Positions 49,344-61,979 of a DNA stretch of 64,000 nt are shown here, in pieces. Numbering within the stretch: the stretch's first letter is position 1; each line of letters begins with the position of its first letter. Under the pieces are notes generated by a model that was not told the origin of the DNA, searched no databases, and saw nothing but the letters and a program-made list of their open reading frames with translations. Both the position numbers and the translations under genes were made by a program. This stretch comes from Anniella stebbinsi (Eukaryota; Chordata; Lepidosauria; Squamata; Anniellidae): the NCBI GenBank assembly GCA_029215795.1, contig JARDYH010000001.1, positions 14,159,501 to 14,223,500 of the forward strand, written 5' to 3'.

Positions 49344-49381
49344 TGTGTGTGTGTGTGTGTGTGACAAATAGATAGATAGAG
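49298..49381. repeat. (CT)n(GT)n compound microsatellite with (GATA)n
   Basis: (CT)n at 49298-49340 runs straight into (GT)n at 49341-49363, then a short (ATAG)n at 49368-49381. Confidence 0.97.
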
Positions 49382-50939
49382 GGAGGGAGTTTCCACCATC
49401 TTGAAGAGGGCTGTTCAGGTATTAAAGAAGTAGAGTGAAGTTGTCAAACCCCATTTGCTATCTTGCTGATATGTATTTGACACATTTGAATTAATGATAG
49501 TCGTCTCCTTCATGTGATGACTGGAGAGCGGAGCTGCACTGTTGCCGTCCATGTCACAAGCATGGGCTAGCCCCATCTCCTGACTTCATGTATAGAGTCT
49601 CCTTTTCAGACATGCATGTGTCAGGTTGGTGTGTTGCTAGACTAGGTATGTGAGATTAGGGACAGGACCTGCAGTTCCTCAGTTATCAAGTGAATAATAT
49701 GCATGGGAGGCTTCTATGCTGGATTCAGACTAGGTGTGAACTTGTCCCATTGAAAAGAATGGGATATATTATTTCCAATTGATTTCATTAAGAATCAAGT
49801 GATACTCTTAGTTTGTGTTCAACCCATTGTGTTCACTGAAAACAAAAATATTGGATTCAAAGCTGTCCCTATGCTCATGGAGGGAATTTTCTGTTCATGG
49901 AAAGGCTATTTTGAAGTTCAAACTAAAGCATTATGTAAGAAAAGTGATACTAAATCTAAAGATGGCATTTTCCTTATTCAGCAGTGTTTGCAATCTCTTG
50001 TGCAAGCTTGTGCACTGCTATTAGAACCTATTACAATGCTGTGTGAACTATTTATGAATCTGCAGAACAGTGCTAGTGGCTATTTTTCTCACAATCAGAA
50101 TTCTTTATTCCAAATCATAGGGATATGTATCGGAGCAAAGTCCCTCATAACTGCATATCCTGGAATCCAGATGTACATTTTACCAGAATTCTACAAAAAA
50201 ATGTTGTCCTTGCCTAGTAATGATTTACCAAATATAATTTCTTTCTGTTTTTTTTAACTTCTAAAATTTCTCATTTCCAAAGCTCTACAGGTTTTGCAGA
50301 CATATTTAATTATTCCTTTATTGGTTGGCTAACACTTAAAAGTTGCAACTTTGAGGTTTCCCCCCAAGTTTGATTTAAAACCTCTAGTGTGTGAGAGGTC
50401 AGCTCAAGGGATTAAACCAAAAAGGGTTGGTAAAGTTTAATTAAAACCATTGCATCAGCAGAAGGGGAAAATATTTATTAATGGATCTGAAGTCCTTATT
50501 AATCCTATGATTTTGCATAAATCTGAAGTGGGTTTTGCTTCAGTTAAATATGTTCCATTCCTGGATAAAAGCTAGTTAGGATTTCTATAAACAGCATTAA
50601 CTGATAAGCAGCATAAATTATTGCATACCTTAATAACTAAACTCAAGGCTTTAGGTCCTCTCTATACTAATAGGCAACAGGCATGGTGCTCACACGTACA
50701 ATTTTCATAGATTTCATTGTGTGTGGCATTCGCTTATTCGAAAAGTAATATGTCTGAGAAAAGGGAAACATTCCTCTATTTTTCAAGGGGCCCCCATGAC
50801 CATATTTTCATGTTGTAGCTGATCATTTTCTTACATGCCAGGTGTCGTAATCTTTTTCTTCATTAGAAGGAAGGAAATCTCAAATGAGAATGGGAACATG
50901 TGTGTTTGTCAAGCACAACATACTATAACCCTTAAGTAT
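49382..50939. other. AT-rich intron, nothing recognised
   Basis: No repeat class or gene recognised. The 152-aa plus-strand frame at 49799-50257 is the longest here but shows no motif, no splice context and an AT-driven composition, so it is not called. Confidence 0.5.
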
Positions 50940-51310
50940 TCAAGTCTCCCATTTTTATTTGTTTATTTAGAAATTTGCATCTCCACTTTATTTATAATGC
51001 AATTCTGTATGGTGGCTTATAACAAGTACAATTATGCGCTATATAAAAGTCAAACTTACATGACACAACAACAAAATGAAATGCAACAGATAAAAACAGC
51101 AACAAATCAATTCATTAAGACTTAAAATACTTTTTTTAAAGTCTGGGGAAATAAGATGGTCTTTGCTTGCTACTGAAAAGAGAACCAGTGAGCCTCCCTG
51201 GAGGGAGTATTTCACAAATGAGCAACAATACTAAGAAGGCCCTCTCTTCAGTGGCCATCCACTGAAGAGAGTGGTACGCACCTCATTTCAAAGATAACCT
51301 AAGTGAATCA
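50940..51310 (-). mobile_element. L2-like LINE 3' UTR fragment
   Basis: A TTTATTTGTTTATTTAG tail is followed by ATAACAAGTACAATTATGCG, A-rich runs, and CCTGGAGGGAGTATTTCACA with AAGAAGGCCCTCTCTTCAGT. The latter is the antisense form of the GAGGGCCTTCT / TGGAA-CTCCCTCC block of these LINEs. Confidence 0.68.
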
Positions 51311-51749
51311 ACTCTTAAACTTCACACTGTACTTCATGCCATTTATACAGAATTAGTTGTACACATGTACAGAAAAACAGCATTTTTATGATGGACAATA
51401 CAAATGACAAAATCCTTTATTCTGTACATGTTTTTCAGGGGGCAATAAAAATCCCATGTTAATACATGGGCAATCGGATTACAAAAAAAGACAGCAAAGT
51501 TCTTATGCTTAAGATGTCACTTAAGAGCTAAACCAGCTTGTATTTGCAGAATGGAAATTAGATTTTATTATGAAAAGGTCAGGAAGATTGGGAGAGCACA
51601 TAATATGTTTCCCAGAATCTTCAGTAATTTAATGTTAATTCATAACAAAATCTTTCATCTTATTAAAGACAGAAGTTAGTTGCATATCTAAAAGCTTATT
51701 CAAGAGGGAGAAACAAAAAACAAAAGAGACCCATAATTATCTTTAACTT

Positions 51750-52230
51750 TTACTGGAAAAATATTATGAAGGTTTGCAAGAAGATGAAGACAAAGGTGCT
51801 AACAACCCTACAGCTAGTGAAAGGTGAACTCCTTGGGAGCTCACTGAGTGCTGCCCTGCTGGCCCTCTTCTGACTGAGCCAGCCTGGCGAGCGCTCAGCA
51901 TTGCTCATGTCCGAGGCCTCCGGAAAGTTTGTAATTCTCATGGCATGCCATTAGCGTGCCGGAGGAATTGTGCACTTTCCAGGGACAGGCATGAAAAGGG
52001 CCTCTTAATGCTTGCTTTAAGAGGCCCTTTCAGACCCCGTTGGGCGCAGGAGAGGAGATGCATGGGAAATCACGCTTTCCGGCCCTCCAGAAAGTGCGCC
52101 TCTCCCCCGCTCTTCGATGCCTGAAAGGGCCTCTTAACGCTTGCGATGGGCACGGGGAAGAGGTGGAGAAGGGTTTTTCCCTTCCACTCTAACGTAATAT
52201 TGAGAAGTGGGGGCAGGGGATGAGAGTGAT
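51750..52230. mobile_element. GC-rich unclassified block with hairpin
   Basis: The GC content jumps relative to the flanks. It contains a perfect 14-bp inverted repeat (aaagggcctcttaa at 51995-52008 and its complement at 52017-52030) and a further copy of AAGGGCCTCTTAACGCTTGC at about 52125. GGAAAGT and ACTTTCC blocks recur inverted. Probably a non-autonomous DNA element; ends not found. Confidence 0.45.
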
Positions 52231-52278
52231 TTGGCTTATTTGCACTGCTGTAGCTTATAATATCATAGAGCAGAGCAG

Positions 52279-52330
52279 AGCTGGAATCCTGAACAAGAGC
52301 AATTAGCTGGAATCCTGAACAAGAGCAATT
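52279..52330. repeat. 26-bp tandem duplication
   Basis: Two copies of agctggaatcctgaacaaga-gcaatt with period 26 (52279 and 52305), identical. Confidence 0.93.
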
Positions 52331-52564
52331 TTATGGAATATGGATATACTGCCAATACTACTACTGCTACTACTACTAATAATTAATAATAAATCAGGAC
52401 CAACATGTGGTAGTAGAGTTGAGAATCCCATAATCATCTCGTAGTAACTACTTTGATACTATTTGTGCTGTTAATCCTTGTTTTTTCTGCTGTTATTCTT
52501 TTTCATTGGTAAATGTTTTACAGCAAATAACATTAAGTTTGATTCCTTTGGAATATATTAAGTA

Positions 52565-52930
52565 ATGAACCACTCTGAATTGAATTGAAAAAATGAAAAG
52601 CGGTATATACATTTTCTTAAATAAATCAGTAAATACAAATCTTGGAAGTTATAAGCCAGAGAAAACAAAGATGTTTTAATGCCCTTTTAATAATGACAAC
52701 AAATGGGCCATCCATGTATCTCGAGAGGGAATTCTATTGGACAGTGACTACCACTTCAATCGTCCATCCTTAAAGATCTTAATGGTGTCCCAACAAGTAG
52801 AGCCTCTGAAGATGCCTCCCTCCTTCAAAGAAAGGATCTCTCCTATCTCATCTCTCAAAGAAGCATTTATTACTTCTGTAGTCCAAACTCGCAAGATGGG
52901 CGAAGAATATAGGTAGTAGACCTCAGTCCT
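52565..52930. mobile_element. LINE/SINE tail and adjoining LINE 3' UTR-like sequence
   Basis: AAAGCGGTATATACATTTTC then AAATAAATCAGTAAATAC is a worn plus-strand L2-type tail. The following GATGTTTTAATGCCC and GAGAGGGAATTCTATTGGA resemble antisense LINE 3' UTR, so two fragments may abut here. Confidence 0.45.
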
Positions 52931-54249
52931 CCCACATCCTCAATTTGCAAAGTATACATAGCAAAGGGCTAGAAAATACCCTAGCTATATACATCTCTGA
53001 TTCTGTCAAAAATGTGTTGTTTAAGTTGCCAAATGATTTTATACACAAAATACAACACAAATTGGTCATAGTGAGTCTTTGAGTCTTCTACACTCTGCTA
53101 GTGAAGTGATACCATTGGATGCAGCCCAATATATTTAGATTTTATAATGAGCAAGAAGAATGGTGATATGGTTGGGCTTCTTAACAATTTGATTATATCT
53201 CTGAGTAAGATATATTTGGTAATTGTATGGCCCCTCATCTTCTCTACCATGGACCCAGGATACTGAATTATAAAACACATAGGATAGTTTCTTTTTAAAA
53301 GTTTACTTTGTGAAGTACCAATTAACTGTCACAGTTGTTGAGTCATCATGTATTGAAATGCGGAGGCAAAAAATACAGGAAGAGTTAATTAATATATTTA
53401 AATGAGAACTGTTCAGTAAAGGAACTGTAGTCAGTGGTTCATTGTCATGTAAGTGACTCTAGATTATAGCCACAGAGAAAACTTGAATGGACATTTCAGA
53501 GTTCCTTGGTGTATACATGTCAGCAAGGAACTCCAAGAGTAACTTATTTGTTCAATTTAAATTTTGATATATTCATGTATAGGCAGACTTCAAAGGATGC
53601 TCTGTTCAAGATAATTTAATGCTAATTAAGTTTAATTTTGTTGCTCTGAATGTACGGACGATGCATATAAAGAAATCATAAGAAAGAACTAATATGTCAA
53701 ATTTTATAATTGGATTTCTGTTTCTCAATTTTTGTGATATTGCTATGTAAATCCTCAAACAGAAAAATGAAATGATTTGTGAAGTTGGGAGAAAATTATT
53801 CATAAAACCTTTAAAGTATAAGAAAGAAACAATTTCCTCCCCATTCTTTGCCAATTCTGACTTTTTTTAGTTCTTAGGAGAAGGTTAGCTGAACTTCTTG
53901 TACTTCTTGTATCAAGATACTTTTGCAATATCATTGATTACATAGCTGATAAGACTAGCTAACTGGTTCTTGATAGTGAAAGACCATCCATCTTTCCCCT
54001 TTTTTCTTGGAGTAAATCACATCTATATACTATACTTTATTAACTGATAAGTAGATTAAAACTAAGTAGGTTTTACTTCTTGACCAACAGTAAGAACTCC
54101 AGGCTGATTTGTGCTTGTGTAGCAGCAGGTGGTGGATCTTGAACTAAGGGAAGAAGTGACAATTATGACACATGTTCTTTTCTCAGCAGCTTGGGCTGAC
54201 TACAACTTCCTGGCCATCCAGTGAATATGAATAATCTAACAAATAATTT
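52931..54249. other. AT-rich intron, nothing recognised
   Basis: No gene or repeat family recognised; frames of 60-82 aa are without motifs. Confidence 0.5.
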
Positions 54250-54462
54250 CACTAGTGTGTAGCAGTGGTTAGAGTGTTGGGCTGGGGAGTTCCACGTTCT
54301 TGTTCCCTCTAGGCCATGAAGCACACTAGATGACTTTTGGCCAGTTATTGATTCTTAGCCTGACTGACCTCATAGGGTTATTGTGATGATAAACTAGAGA
54401 GGAACAGGATCATGAATACCGCCTTGGGCTCTGTGGATTGTAAAAAATAAATAATTGGGTGT
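54250..54462 (+). mobile_element. CORE-SINE / MIR-like SINE
   Basis: The tRNA-like start is GTAGCAGTGGTTAGAGTGTT. The core includes CACTAGATGACTTTTGGCCA and GACCTCATAGGGTTATTGTG, followed by a GCCTTGGGCTCTGTGG end and an AAATAAATAA tail. The CTCATAGGGTTGTTGTGAGG-like block is the CORE-SINE signature. Confidence 0.8.
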
Positions 54463-54529
54463 AGGAGGAAATTGCCTTTTCTCTCCATTCTCTCCATTCT
54501 TTTACCACTTCCCATCCAACCTATTGAAT

Positions 54530-55300
54530 AGCTAGATTGGATTTTTTAAATTATTGTTATTATTTAGTTTCCCTTCCTCCTGTAACGCAGTACTCAGATT
54601 ACAGGGTGGCAGTACTGGTTGGCTACCTTTTGTGATGCCCCCTATACCTACTATTTTTAAACAGTCTTGGGGGAGTGATTTCCTGCCCCCCTCCTGCTGT
54701 GTATTCAAGGCCCCCGTTCCCAATTGGCTCCCTCCACCATGTCTCCTTGTGGCTATCAGCCTGGCTTCAAAAGGAGCCTAAACCTAAATTCCTGGAGGTT
54801 TGATTTGGGGTGAGATATCCCAGCTGGAATGGCCATCAGGGATAGCACAGAAGAGGGGTGGGGGCATGAAGACAACAGATTCCTGAAAAAAACCCCTGCT
54901 ATTTTGTCTCAGTATGGAGATGTACTGGTGCAGAGATTTCACTGGTCATGGGGAATTTTACTACTGAAAGGAATAATCCATTGTGTGTCACTGCCATCAG
55001 TTGATATTATTTCTCTGGGGGAAAATTTAGTGAGCCCAGCATTGAGGAGTTTCGGGATTCCACCTTCTCTCACAAGCATAGTGAGAACAAAGGGGAAGAG
55101 TGTTAGTTGCACATGTTTGGCTTTTGGTTTTGTAAGTGGCACCAAAGACTTGGCACCTAGACTTAGTTCTCCCATTTCATTATAGTTAAGCATGTCTGAC
55201 GATGATCAAGGGGGAGAAGCTAAATTGAGGTCAGCAAAAGTTGGGGCTTCTGGATTTTACTCAGGACTCCCATAATTCAAGCACTGCTCTAGTGCATAGT
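54530..55300. other. Moderately GC-rich segment of unknown nature
   Basis: Several overlapping frames (up to 118 aa plus, 84 aa minus) without known motifs. The composition suggests an old retroelement or LTR, but no termini were found. Confidence 0.3.
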
Positions 55301-56491
55301 TGTGTACACTATCTGGTTGATATCATTCATGAAATAGCTGCAACTGATTCTTGCTCACGCTGCTGTGGCAGGGTAAATAAATGTGCAGCATGCGCTGCCA
55401 GGAAAACCCAGAAGTAGTGACAGTAATGTGTTTGTTTCTTATGTTTGCCGTTTTCCTGCAGTGCTTATTTTGGGTCACCTAAACTTTGTGTGCCTTGCTT
55501 TGGATGTTGTAATGCCATAATTAAAAATAAATAGGTATGATGTCACTATTAAACTAGGGCTTTTTGAACTTGAGTGTTCCGCTTTTCCTCTGGCTTTTTA
55601 TGAATTGCAGTGAGAAAAAGAAACACGACTTTGACAGTTGAGGAGGAAAAAGGCCCAAACAAAGCCTGAAGTGCTAATTAAACTGTTCTGGGAACAATAT
55701 TACCCTTTTTAGTTTTACACTGACAATTTTAATCCAGATTCATTTTAACAGGGTCTCTCATCAGAATACACTAGGCTTCTCATTATTTCTCCTAATTCAG
55801 TGAACAAATCCATTCCTATGCATCGGGAAAATGTGAAGCCAGGTATATATAAGTTTTATTAGTACCTTTATGAGCTCCTGAACAAAAGCATTCTCTTTTC
55901 CAAGGAGTCATGTGGTAAAAATAATTAATACAGGAGGTTTTCTACCAGGCAGCAGGTTTTTTTTAAAACCTTTGTTTTTTAAAAAGCTATTTATTAATTT
56001 GTTAAAAGTAAAATGTTAAATACTTTAGATATTAAAACGATGGTCTGACTCCTTAAAAAAAATAGTGATTTCATAACTATTGTAGCATAGGCATATATCC
56101 ACAGGCCAAGATTTGTTGGTAGCTGTGCTATAATAATTTTATTTCTATAGGTTCTTTCATTAGTAGATGTCCAAAGTTGGTTGTATAGTGGATTCTCTGT
56201 CCTCTAGAATACATAGCTGTTTACACTGGCAGATAAATAGAATCTATTTGGCAAGAGTCTTTCCCCTCTCCACTTAAAGATTTTAAAAAATGGCTTGTTA
56301 TTTGGGATAGACTTTTCTTATGTCTGAACATCGGTTAACAAACTTACTGTTTGAATTCTGTTGGGCATACCTTCACCAATCTTTTTTATTATTATTTGTC
56401 TAGTGATTATTAAACAACTGTTGGAAGACTGAGCCTTCTTTACTACTTCTTTCTTTCTGACTCTCTGTCTCTCGGATGCTTGAAACTGATA
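55301..56491. other. AT-rich intron, nothing recognised
   Basis: No gene recognised. The compact, low-repeat stretch 55560-55720 could be checked for conservation. Confidence 0.45.
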
Positions 56492-57312
56492 TTGTGGACA
56501 GAGAAGGAAACTCAGAAATAACGACACAGACACCGGAGCTTGGGGAAACTAGGGCCTCTTTATTTAATTGGGTAATTCACCCTTCCCTGGATCTGCATGT
56601 GAGAGTGCGGGAGTTTAATTAATCCTTTCTCCGAGCATCTAGCCTGCTTTATGGGCGAGCCACTCGGCCAAGCCAGGAGTCGGGTAAAACCCGCCTCCTT
56701 ACTTGAGCTACACTTGTGTGCTTGGGGGGAACCATCCCATGTCACACCCACCCAGTGCCACCCAACTCTGAGCAGGTGAGACAGAGTGGTCCCCAAAGGC
56801 AGGACATATATCCTGAGTCATGAGCCACTTAGCCCTCGGGGATCAGGCCTCAGAACTTGCCAGTCACCATAAGATGCCAACGAGTGGTCACCAAACCTCT
56901 TCTGATGTCCTAAGGTTCCCGCACAACCCTACCCATTCCAAACAACCTATTTACCCAGCCTGGACTAAATTAAATACCGGTTTGGAGTAGGCAAAAACCT
57001 GTTCACCAGAGCCAATCTGTGGCAGGTAAAATTCCTACTCAGCCCCTCTCCAAAGGGAGCGACTGACTAATCTCATGCTAGATGTAGGGCGGGAGCGTGG
57101 GAGCTGGCAAGCAAAAGAGGCTGGGGAGCGTGGGGAGTGTTCCTTTTAGGCTTGCCCGACCCACGCTTGACGTTGTCCACATGCCCAAGATACGTGCAGG
57201 GTCCTTTCTTCCTCCTCCCTGCCTGCAAATGCCTCCTCCCACCCAAGTTGTGCCGACAGGGCGGGAATAGGGCATGCCGTCAGTTTTGGAGTAGGCTGTT
57301 GCTGTTACTTTT
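56492..57312 (-). mobile_element. Unclassified repeat, copy 2 (LTR-like)
   Basis: It aligns with 16274-16560 over about 330 bp (CCTTCCCTGGATCTGCATGT ... GCCAGTCACCATAAGATGCC), and its far end resembles that of copy 1. The 6-bp direct repeat ctgata flanks it (56486-56491 and 57313-57318), within the 4-6 bp range of LTR elements. On the minus strand AATAAA at 56559-56564 is followed by GTGTCTGTGTCGTTATTTCT, a layout like an LTR R/U5 region. It lacks clean TG...CA termini, so the LTR reading is tentative. Confidence 0.5.
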
Positions 57313-57318
57313 CTGATA

Positions 57319-58914
57319 GGCAGAAATAGACGAGTTCTTTACACACTTAATGCAATCTGGGATAGACGCTATATTTCTTCTCAATGTGAAGTCGAAGCAG
57401 AAAGGAAAAGCCATAGCTTTATCCCCAATGAAGGTAATCATGCATAAATGAGACACTATAACTGAGAAAGTCTTGATAGCACTTCATTACTAGTGCTTTA
57501 AATTTGGACATTTCTTAAAATTAGTGTGTTGCCTGATTGTTTGCCATGATCTTGAGCTTCACAGGGTTCCTGTGGTACATATTGCACATCCATGTGCATG
57601 GTGACTGCACGGATACTATTGACTTTTTAGTTTACAATTATTCTTTATAAACGGGGTGAGAGTATGAAACAGATGTGGCCACATAAAAAGTACCAACACT
57701 GTGAACTGGTTTTATGAAAGTAGTACAACTGGGAAGGAGAGGTAAGGATGTCTTATGAGTGAAACCCATAATTTATGAAGACATGGTTTATGTGATGTGA
57801 AGTCTTCTGGTACAGAAACTATAAAGGAGAAGAAAAAAAAACAATTCAGCTGTAAGCTTCATCTAAAATTATGCCCATATTATAGATGTTCTAGTCAAAC
57901 ACAAGTCAATATTTTGTATAACACTTAAGTCTTTTTTTCAGTTGGCAGAGATATAGTGCTACTGAAATTTGAGTAAGCATTGACTTAATTCAGAGCCTGC
58001 CTATGCATTAAAAATACATATGTGGGAGGAGTACATGGGGGGGTGGAGTGTCTGTCATCTGCTGGTAAGTAGAGGTTGCTTTAAGGAAACGTTAATCCAT
58101 AGAGTCTGGTACATTTATAACAATGTTTAGCTTTAACAAACAAATGAAACCACAAACCCTTGTCATTTGGCCAGTTTTGATTCTTACAAAAAAGTGGAAC
58201 ACCCCCCCCCCCCCCGTCCTTCTTTTATGAACATGTACGTTTTGTTTTGTTTTGTTCTTCTCAGTTTTCTGTTGCAAAACTGATTTCAGAGCTTGCTGTT
58301 AAAATGGGATTCTATTTAACTTACGTTCATTTTTCTAGTTCACTGCATGCCATACAAACAGAAGACCACACAGCCATATAGATTTCACATAAACACTTGC
58401 TGTGTTTCATTTTAATTTCCTGGCAACATGGCAGTTCCAAATATAAATCATCTTATGAGAGCAGAAAACATTTCTCAGTAAATTATAACTACTGTCCGTT
58501 TAATTTTGAATTTAAATTCTATAGGATTGCCATTTGATGGCCATGGTTTCATGGTTCTCTTTGCCACCTTCTGTTTTCTAGGGTGCAGATCTCACCTACC
58601 TTTCTCTTTCTTGGTTGCTGTGCCCCAAAGTTATATATTTTATTTTGTCAGTTCTCTGTGTTGTGGTCATGTAAACCCATTCAAGTTAAAATATCAGGAC
58701 ACAAGACTATAATTTCTTCAATTTAGCTAATGCAGTCAGTCAGCTGAGTTCTTGTATGAATAACAATGAGAAAAAAATTAGCCACCTGTTCAGTGATATG
58801 TGGGACATTATCTGGTAGGCAATTGATTTCCAATCTGGGAAGTTGGTCAGAAGAGAATTAATTATAAATTATTTTGTCAGTTTAATTATTTAGATTAGTA
58901 GCCCATCCCACAGA
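57319..58914. other. AT-rich intron, C-run only
   Basis: A C-run lies at about 58202-58216; nothing else was recognised. Confidence 0.5.
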
Positions 58915-58998
58915 CCATGTGTATACTACTGTACCTCCAGTGAGTTAAGCAAGGAGTATAGAAATGCAGTAAATAAATAAATAAATAAATAAATAATT
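58915..58998 (+). mobile_element. Worn LINE/SINE tail with (AAAT)n
   Basis: GAGTTAAGCAAGGAGTATAG, AAATGCAGTAAATAAATAAA and further AAAT units at 58970-58996 form the plus-strand tail of an L2/SINE-type element. Confidence 0.65.
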
Positions 58999-59034
58999 TG
59001 GAAAAGAAAGCTGTATTCTGCGAACCCTGAGTAT

Positions 59035-59296
59035 GACCTAGTTCCCATGTGCTGACAACCCAGAGTACAGTTTGAGTTTGAGTTGTTGTTGAACTATAGA
59101 TTGTCATTATGTGTGAACCCTGCATTATGGTATGTGAACAACCCAAGAGTTCATAACCCTACAACACACCATGTGTTCTTTTCCTGGGTTTGTTCATAGT
59201 TAACAACCCGTAGTTAAGCCATAGTGCATGGTTCGCATGTAACAACAATCCATACTCAACCCATATTCTGGGTTGTCATTACATGCAAACCAGGTC
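59035..59296. mobile_element. MITE with TAT target duplication
   Basis: 262 bp. The ends are GACCTAGTTCCCATGTGCTG and, reversed from the right, GACCTGGTTTGCATGTAATG, both followed by ACAACCCAGA. Flanking TAT lies at 59032-59034 and 59297-59299. Its inner halves repeat AACAACCC blocks in both orientations. The 3-bp duplication suggests a PIF/Harbinger-like mover. Confidence 0.82.
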
Positions 59297-59299
59297 TAT

Positions 59300-61979
59300 A
59301 TGAAGTAAAATTTGGGACAATACAGAGTCAGATTCTTTTTGTCTATGGTACCATAGTTGTGGAGTTTCTTTCTCAGAACAGTCCATCACCCTCCAATTTT
59401 ACATACTTTCTGAATGCAAAGTAAAAACAAAACAAAATAGATAAGTATATTTGTGTTAGCTTGTTTTATTATCCCCCCCTGCAATTTTAAGGAATAGAAT
59501 AATTGCTTTCAAATCTTAAATTTCATGATTACAGTGCCCTTGAGTCTCTCACTACCATCAACTATTAGTTAATGTGGATTATTTTTATTATTTGTCCTTG
59601 CACAATCTATTAAATGCCTGTTGGTTTGTCTGTCTCTCTTTTAAGTCATTTAGAAGGTTTTAGCTTCTGGAACATTTCAAAATCTGACTCCATGAATCTA
59701 TTTGGATTGAATTAGCTTAATCCTGCTTGAATCTGGATAGTATTGATAAGCACTTCTGAGGACTTCAGGTTAAAACAGTTGAAATAATATTGCCTGCAAG
59801 GCTTTATCCACTCCCTCCTCCTCCTTTTTGGTCTATTTGTATCTTGTTAAGTTGCTAAATCTCCATGAATGTAGCAGGGGTATTACACTTCTCGGATCTT
59901 AATTTTGCTGTAAGGCTGTTACATGCTGAAATATGCTACCCAATTTATTTCCTGTTCCCATTCCCTGGCACTGTTTGATAACCTTGAGTTTATAAGTCAA
60001 CCTGAGATATTTTAGAGCGTGTGGATAAAATATAAGATATCCCCTATGTACTCCTTGCATAACTCATTGGCGGTACAGTGGGAGCATGAAATGAACCTAC
60101 TTCTAGGTAATATTTTAACATACATGATCTCCTCCACAATCCCATGCCCTGGGTCGAAACTGTGATGTAGGTTGTCCTTATAAATACAGTGGTGCATTAA
60201 TCGACCCTATTCCCTCATTAAATGCTCCTTGAATTTAAATTATATTAAAAGAGGGGAAATATACATTCCTTAGAAAGCTAGAGACTGCAGACACAAAAAA
60301 TACCGACGCATAAATAATACATGATATATGGCAAAAAAGGAGATTCTTCGTTTTTAAAGTTTGCTGATCTAAGAACACCTTTTCCTGCATGTTTGTGCAT
60401 GAGCAATGCTTTTTTTTTTCTTTCTAACTAAAATGAATTTTCTGAAAGTAGCCTAAGGTAAATTCTAAGACTGTCAGTTCCACTCCAAAGCACTTGCATT
60501 GCATTTGTTATGTGTGAATCCTACTTTGCTTGAAGATTTTAAAAGAAGTCACTTTACTTGTCAGATAATATGCTCACTACTTACTGTCTCACTTTTAGGG
60601 GGCGGGTTGAAGAGAATGCCCTTTATTTATGCTTGGTTGCCCCTTCTCTTCTTCCAGCCTAGAAATACTTGGACGTTTAGGTGTTAATAAACTGCTTTTG
60701 TACCACTTGTGCTAACGTCTCTGCTTGTCACCTCCTGTCTTTTTAAGAAGATAGGGTGAGACCTGAATTAGTGTGCTATGCAAACTGTGTTAAGAGAGGA
60801 AGCAAAGGGTATAGTGACTACCTTATATTTTAGCAAGATATTAGGGTAGATTAAGATGGTACGTGGCAAAATAGAAATTCTGCACAATTCTTTATTTCAT
60901 AAATTGAAATAAGAACTCAAATTAAATTATTCTACTACATCCCCATCTCCCAAGATAATCAGATTTAGGCTCTATGTAGAACTAAATATATGTAACCCAT
61001 AGCCATTTTCTAGGGAAGTTTTTAAAAAAATCTTTGGAGAAAACACAGTTAGATTTATTGTCTCAATATCTCACCAACACTCTGGTCACCATACACCAGA
61101 CAGGGGGCAAGCAATTGCCAGGATATCTACTTACCTATATTTTTGTTAGTTTATTTATTTTGGAGGGGACATTTTTGCTATGTTGAAGCCATAACATGGC
61201 ATTTGGATGGCTTGGTGGTGAAAGTCAGCAAACTTCTGTTACATTTGTGAATTGTATTTTATTACTTATCACACTTTTATCCTGTCCCTTCTGCAGAGAG
61301 CTCGGCATTACTCGTAGCTTTTTAAATCTTCCCAAAAGCTCTGTGTATTGGGCTAGATCAAGAGACAGTGATTGGAGAAGGTCACCCTGTAGTCTGAGTA
61401 AGGGATTGAATTGTGGGATCCCCTGTTTAAATCCAACACTATAATCATTAGTCTACACTAGATGTGTATAACTACACTGCAGTTATCTTGTTGGGGAAAG
61501 CAGCAACATACTTAGATCTAAACTTAAATCTTAAGAGTGCACTAGTTTACTCCAACAGTAGGTGAGCTGCAGTCTGTCCTCTTTGTTAGAGCTTCCTTCT
61601 CCTTTTTTCACTGCTCTAATCAACTTTCTCACTTCCTTTTTCTTGATTTTTGTTCTTTTTTGTTTTGTTTCATTTTGTTTATTTCCTTCTGAATGTATGC
61701 TGTGTAATGGTGATTGTAGTCTATTATTCTAGTCAAAGATTTCATAATCCAGTTCTGTGTGAGCCCTTCTTTTTTCTCAACAATACATGCACTATTCTAA
61801 CTCATCTTAGAAGTTAAAGAAACAGTTCTCTCTTCCCACCCCCACCCCTATCCAGCATGTAGTGTTAACTGGTAAAATCTGCTTCCCTGTATTTTGTGTC
61901 CTCCCCCCCCACCCACCCACCCCCCCCGGTAAATTTTTGATTTACCAAGGGAGGATAGAAAATACTGGTTCAAATCCTG
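59300..61979. other. AT-rich intron, nothing recognised
   Basis: About 2.7 kb without a recognised gene, repeat family or long tandem array. Confidence 0.5.

Noticed and set aside
49799..50257. 152-aa plus-strand ORF
   Set aside because: No motif, AT-driven amino-acid content, no splice or promoter context; consistent with chance in an intron.
57290..57435. Possible exon (CTGATAG acceptor-like, AGGTAATC donor-like)
   Set aside because: The translation does not match any DIAPH2 segment, and the left edge coincides with the ctgata duplication of the repeat.
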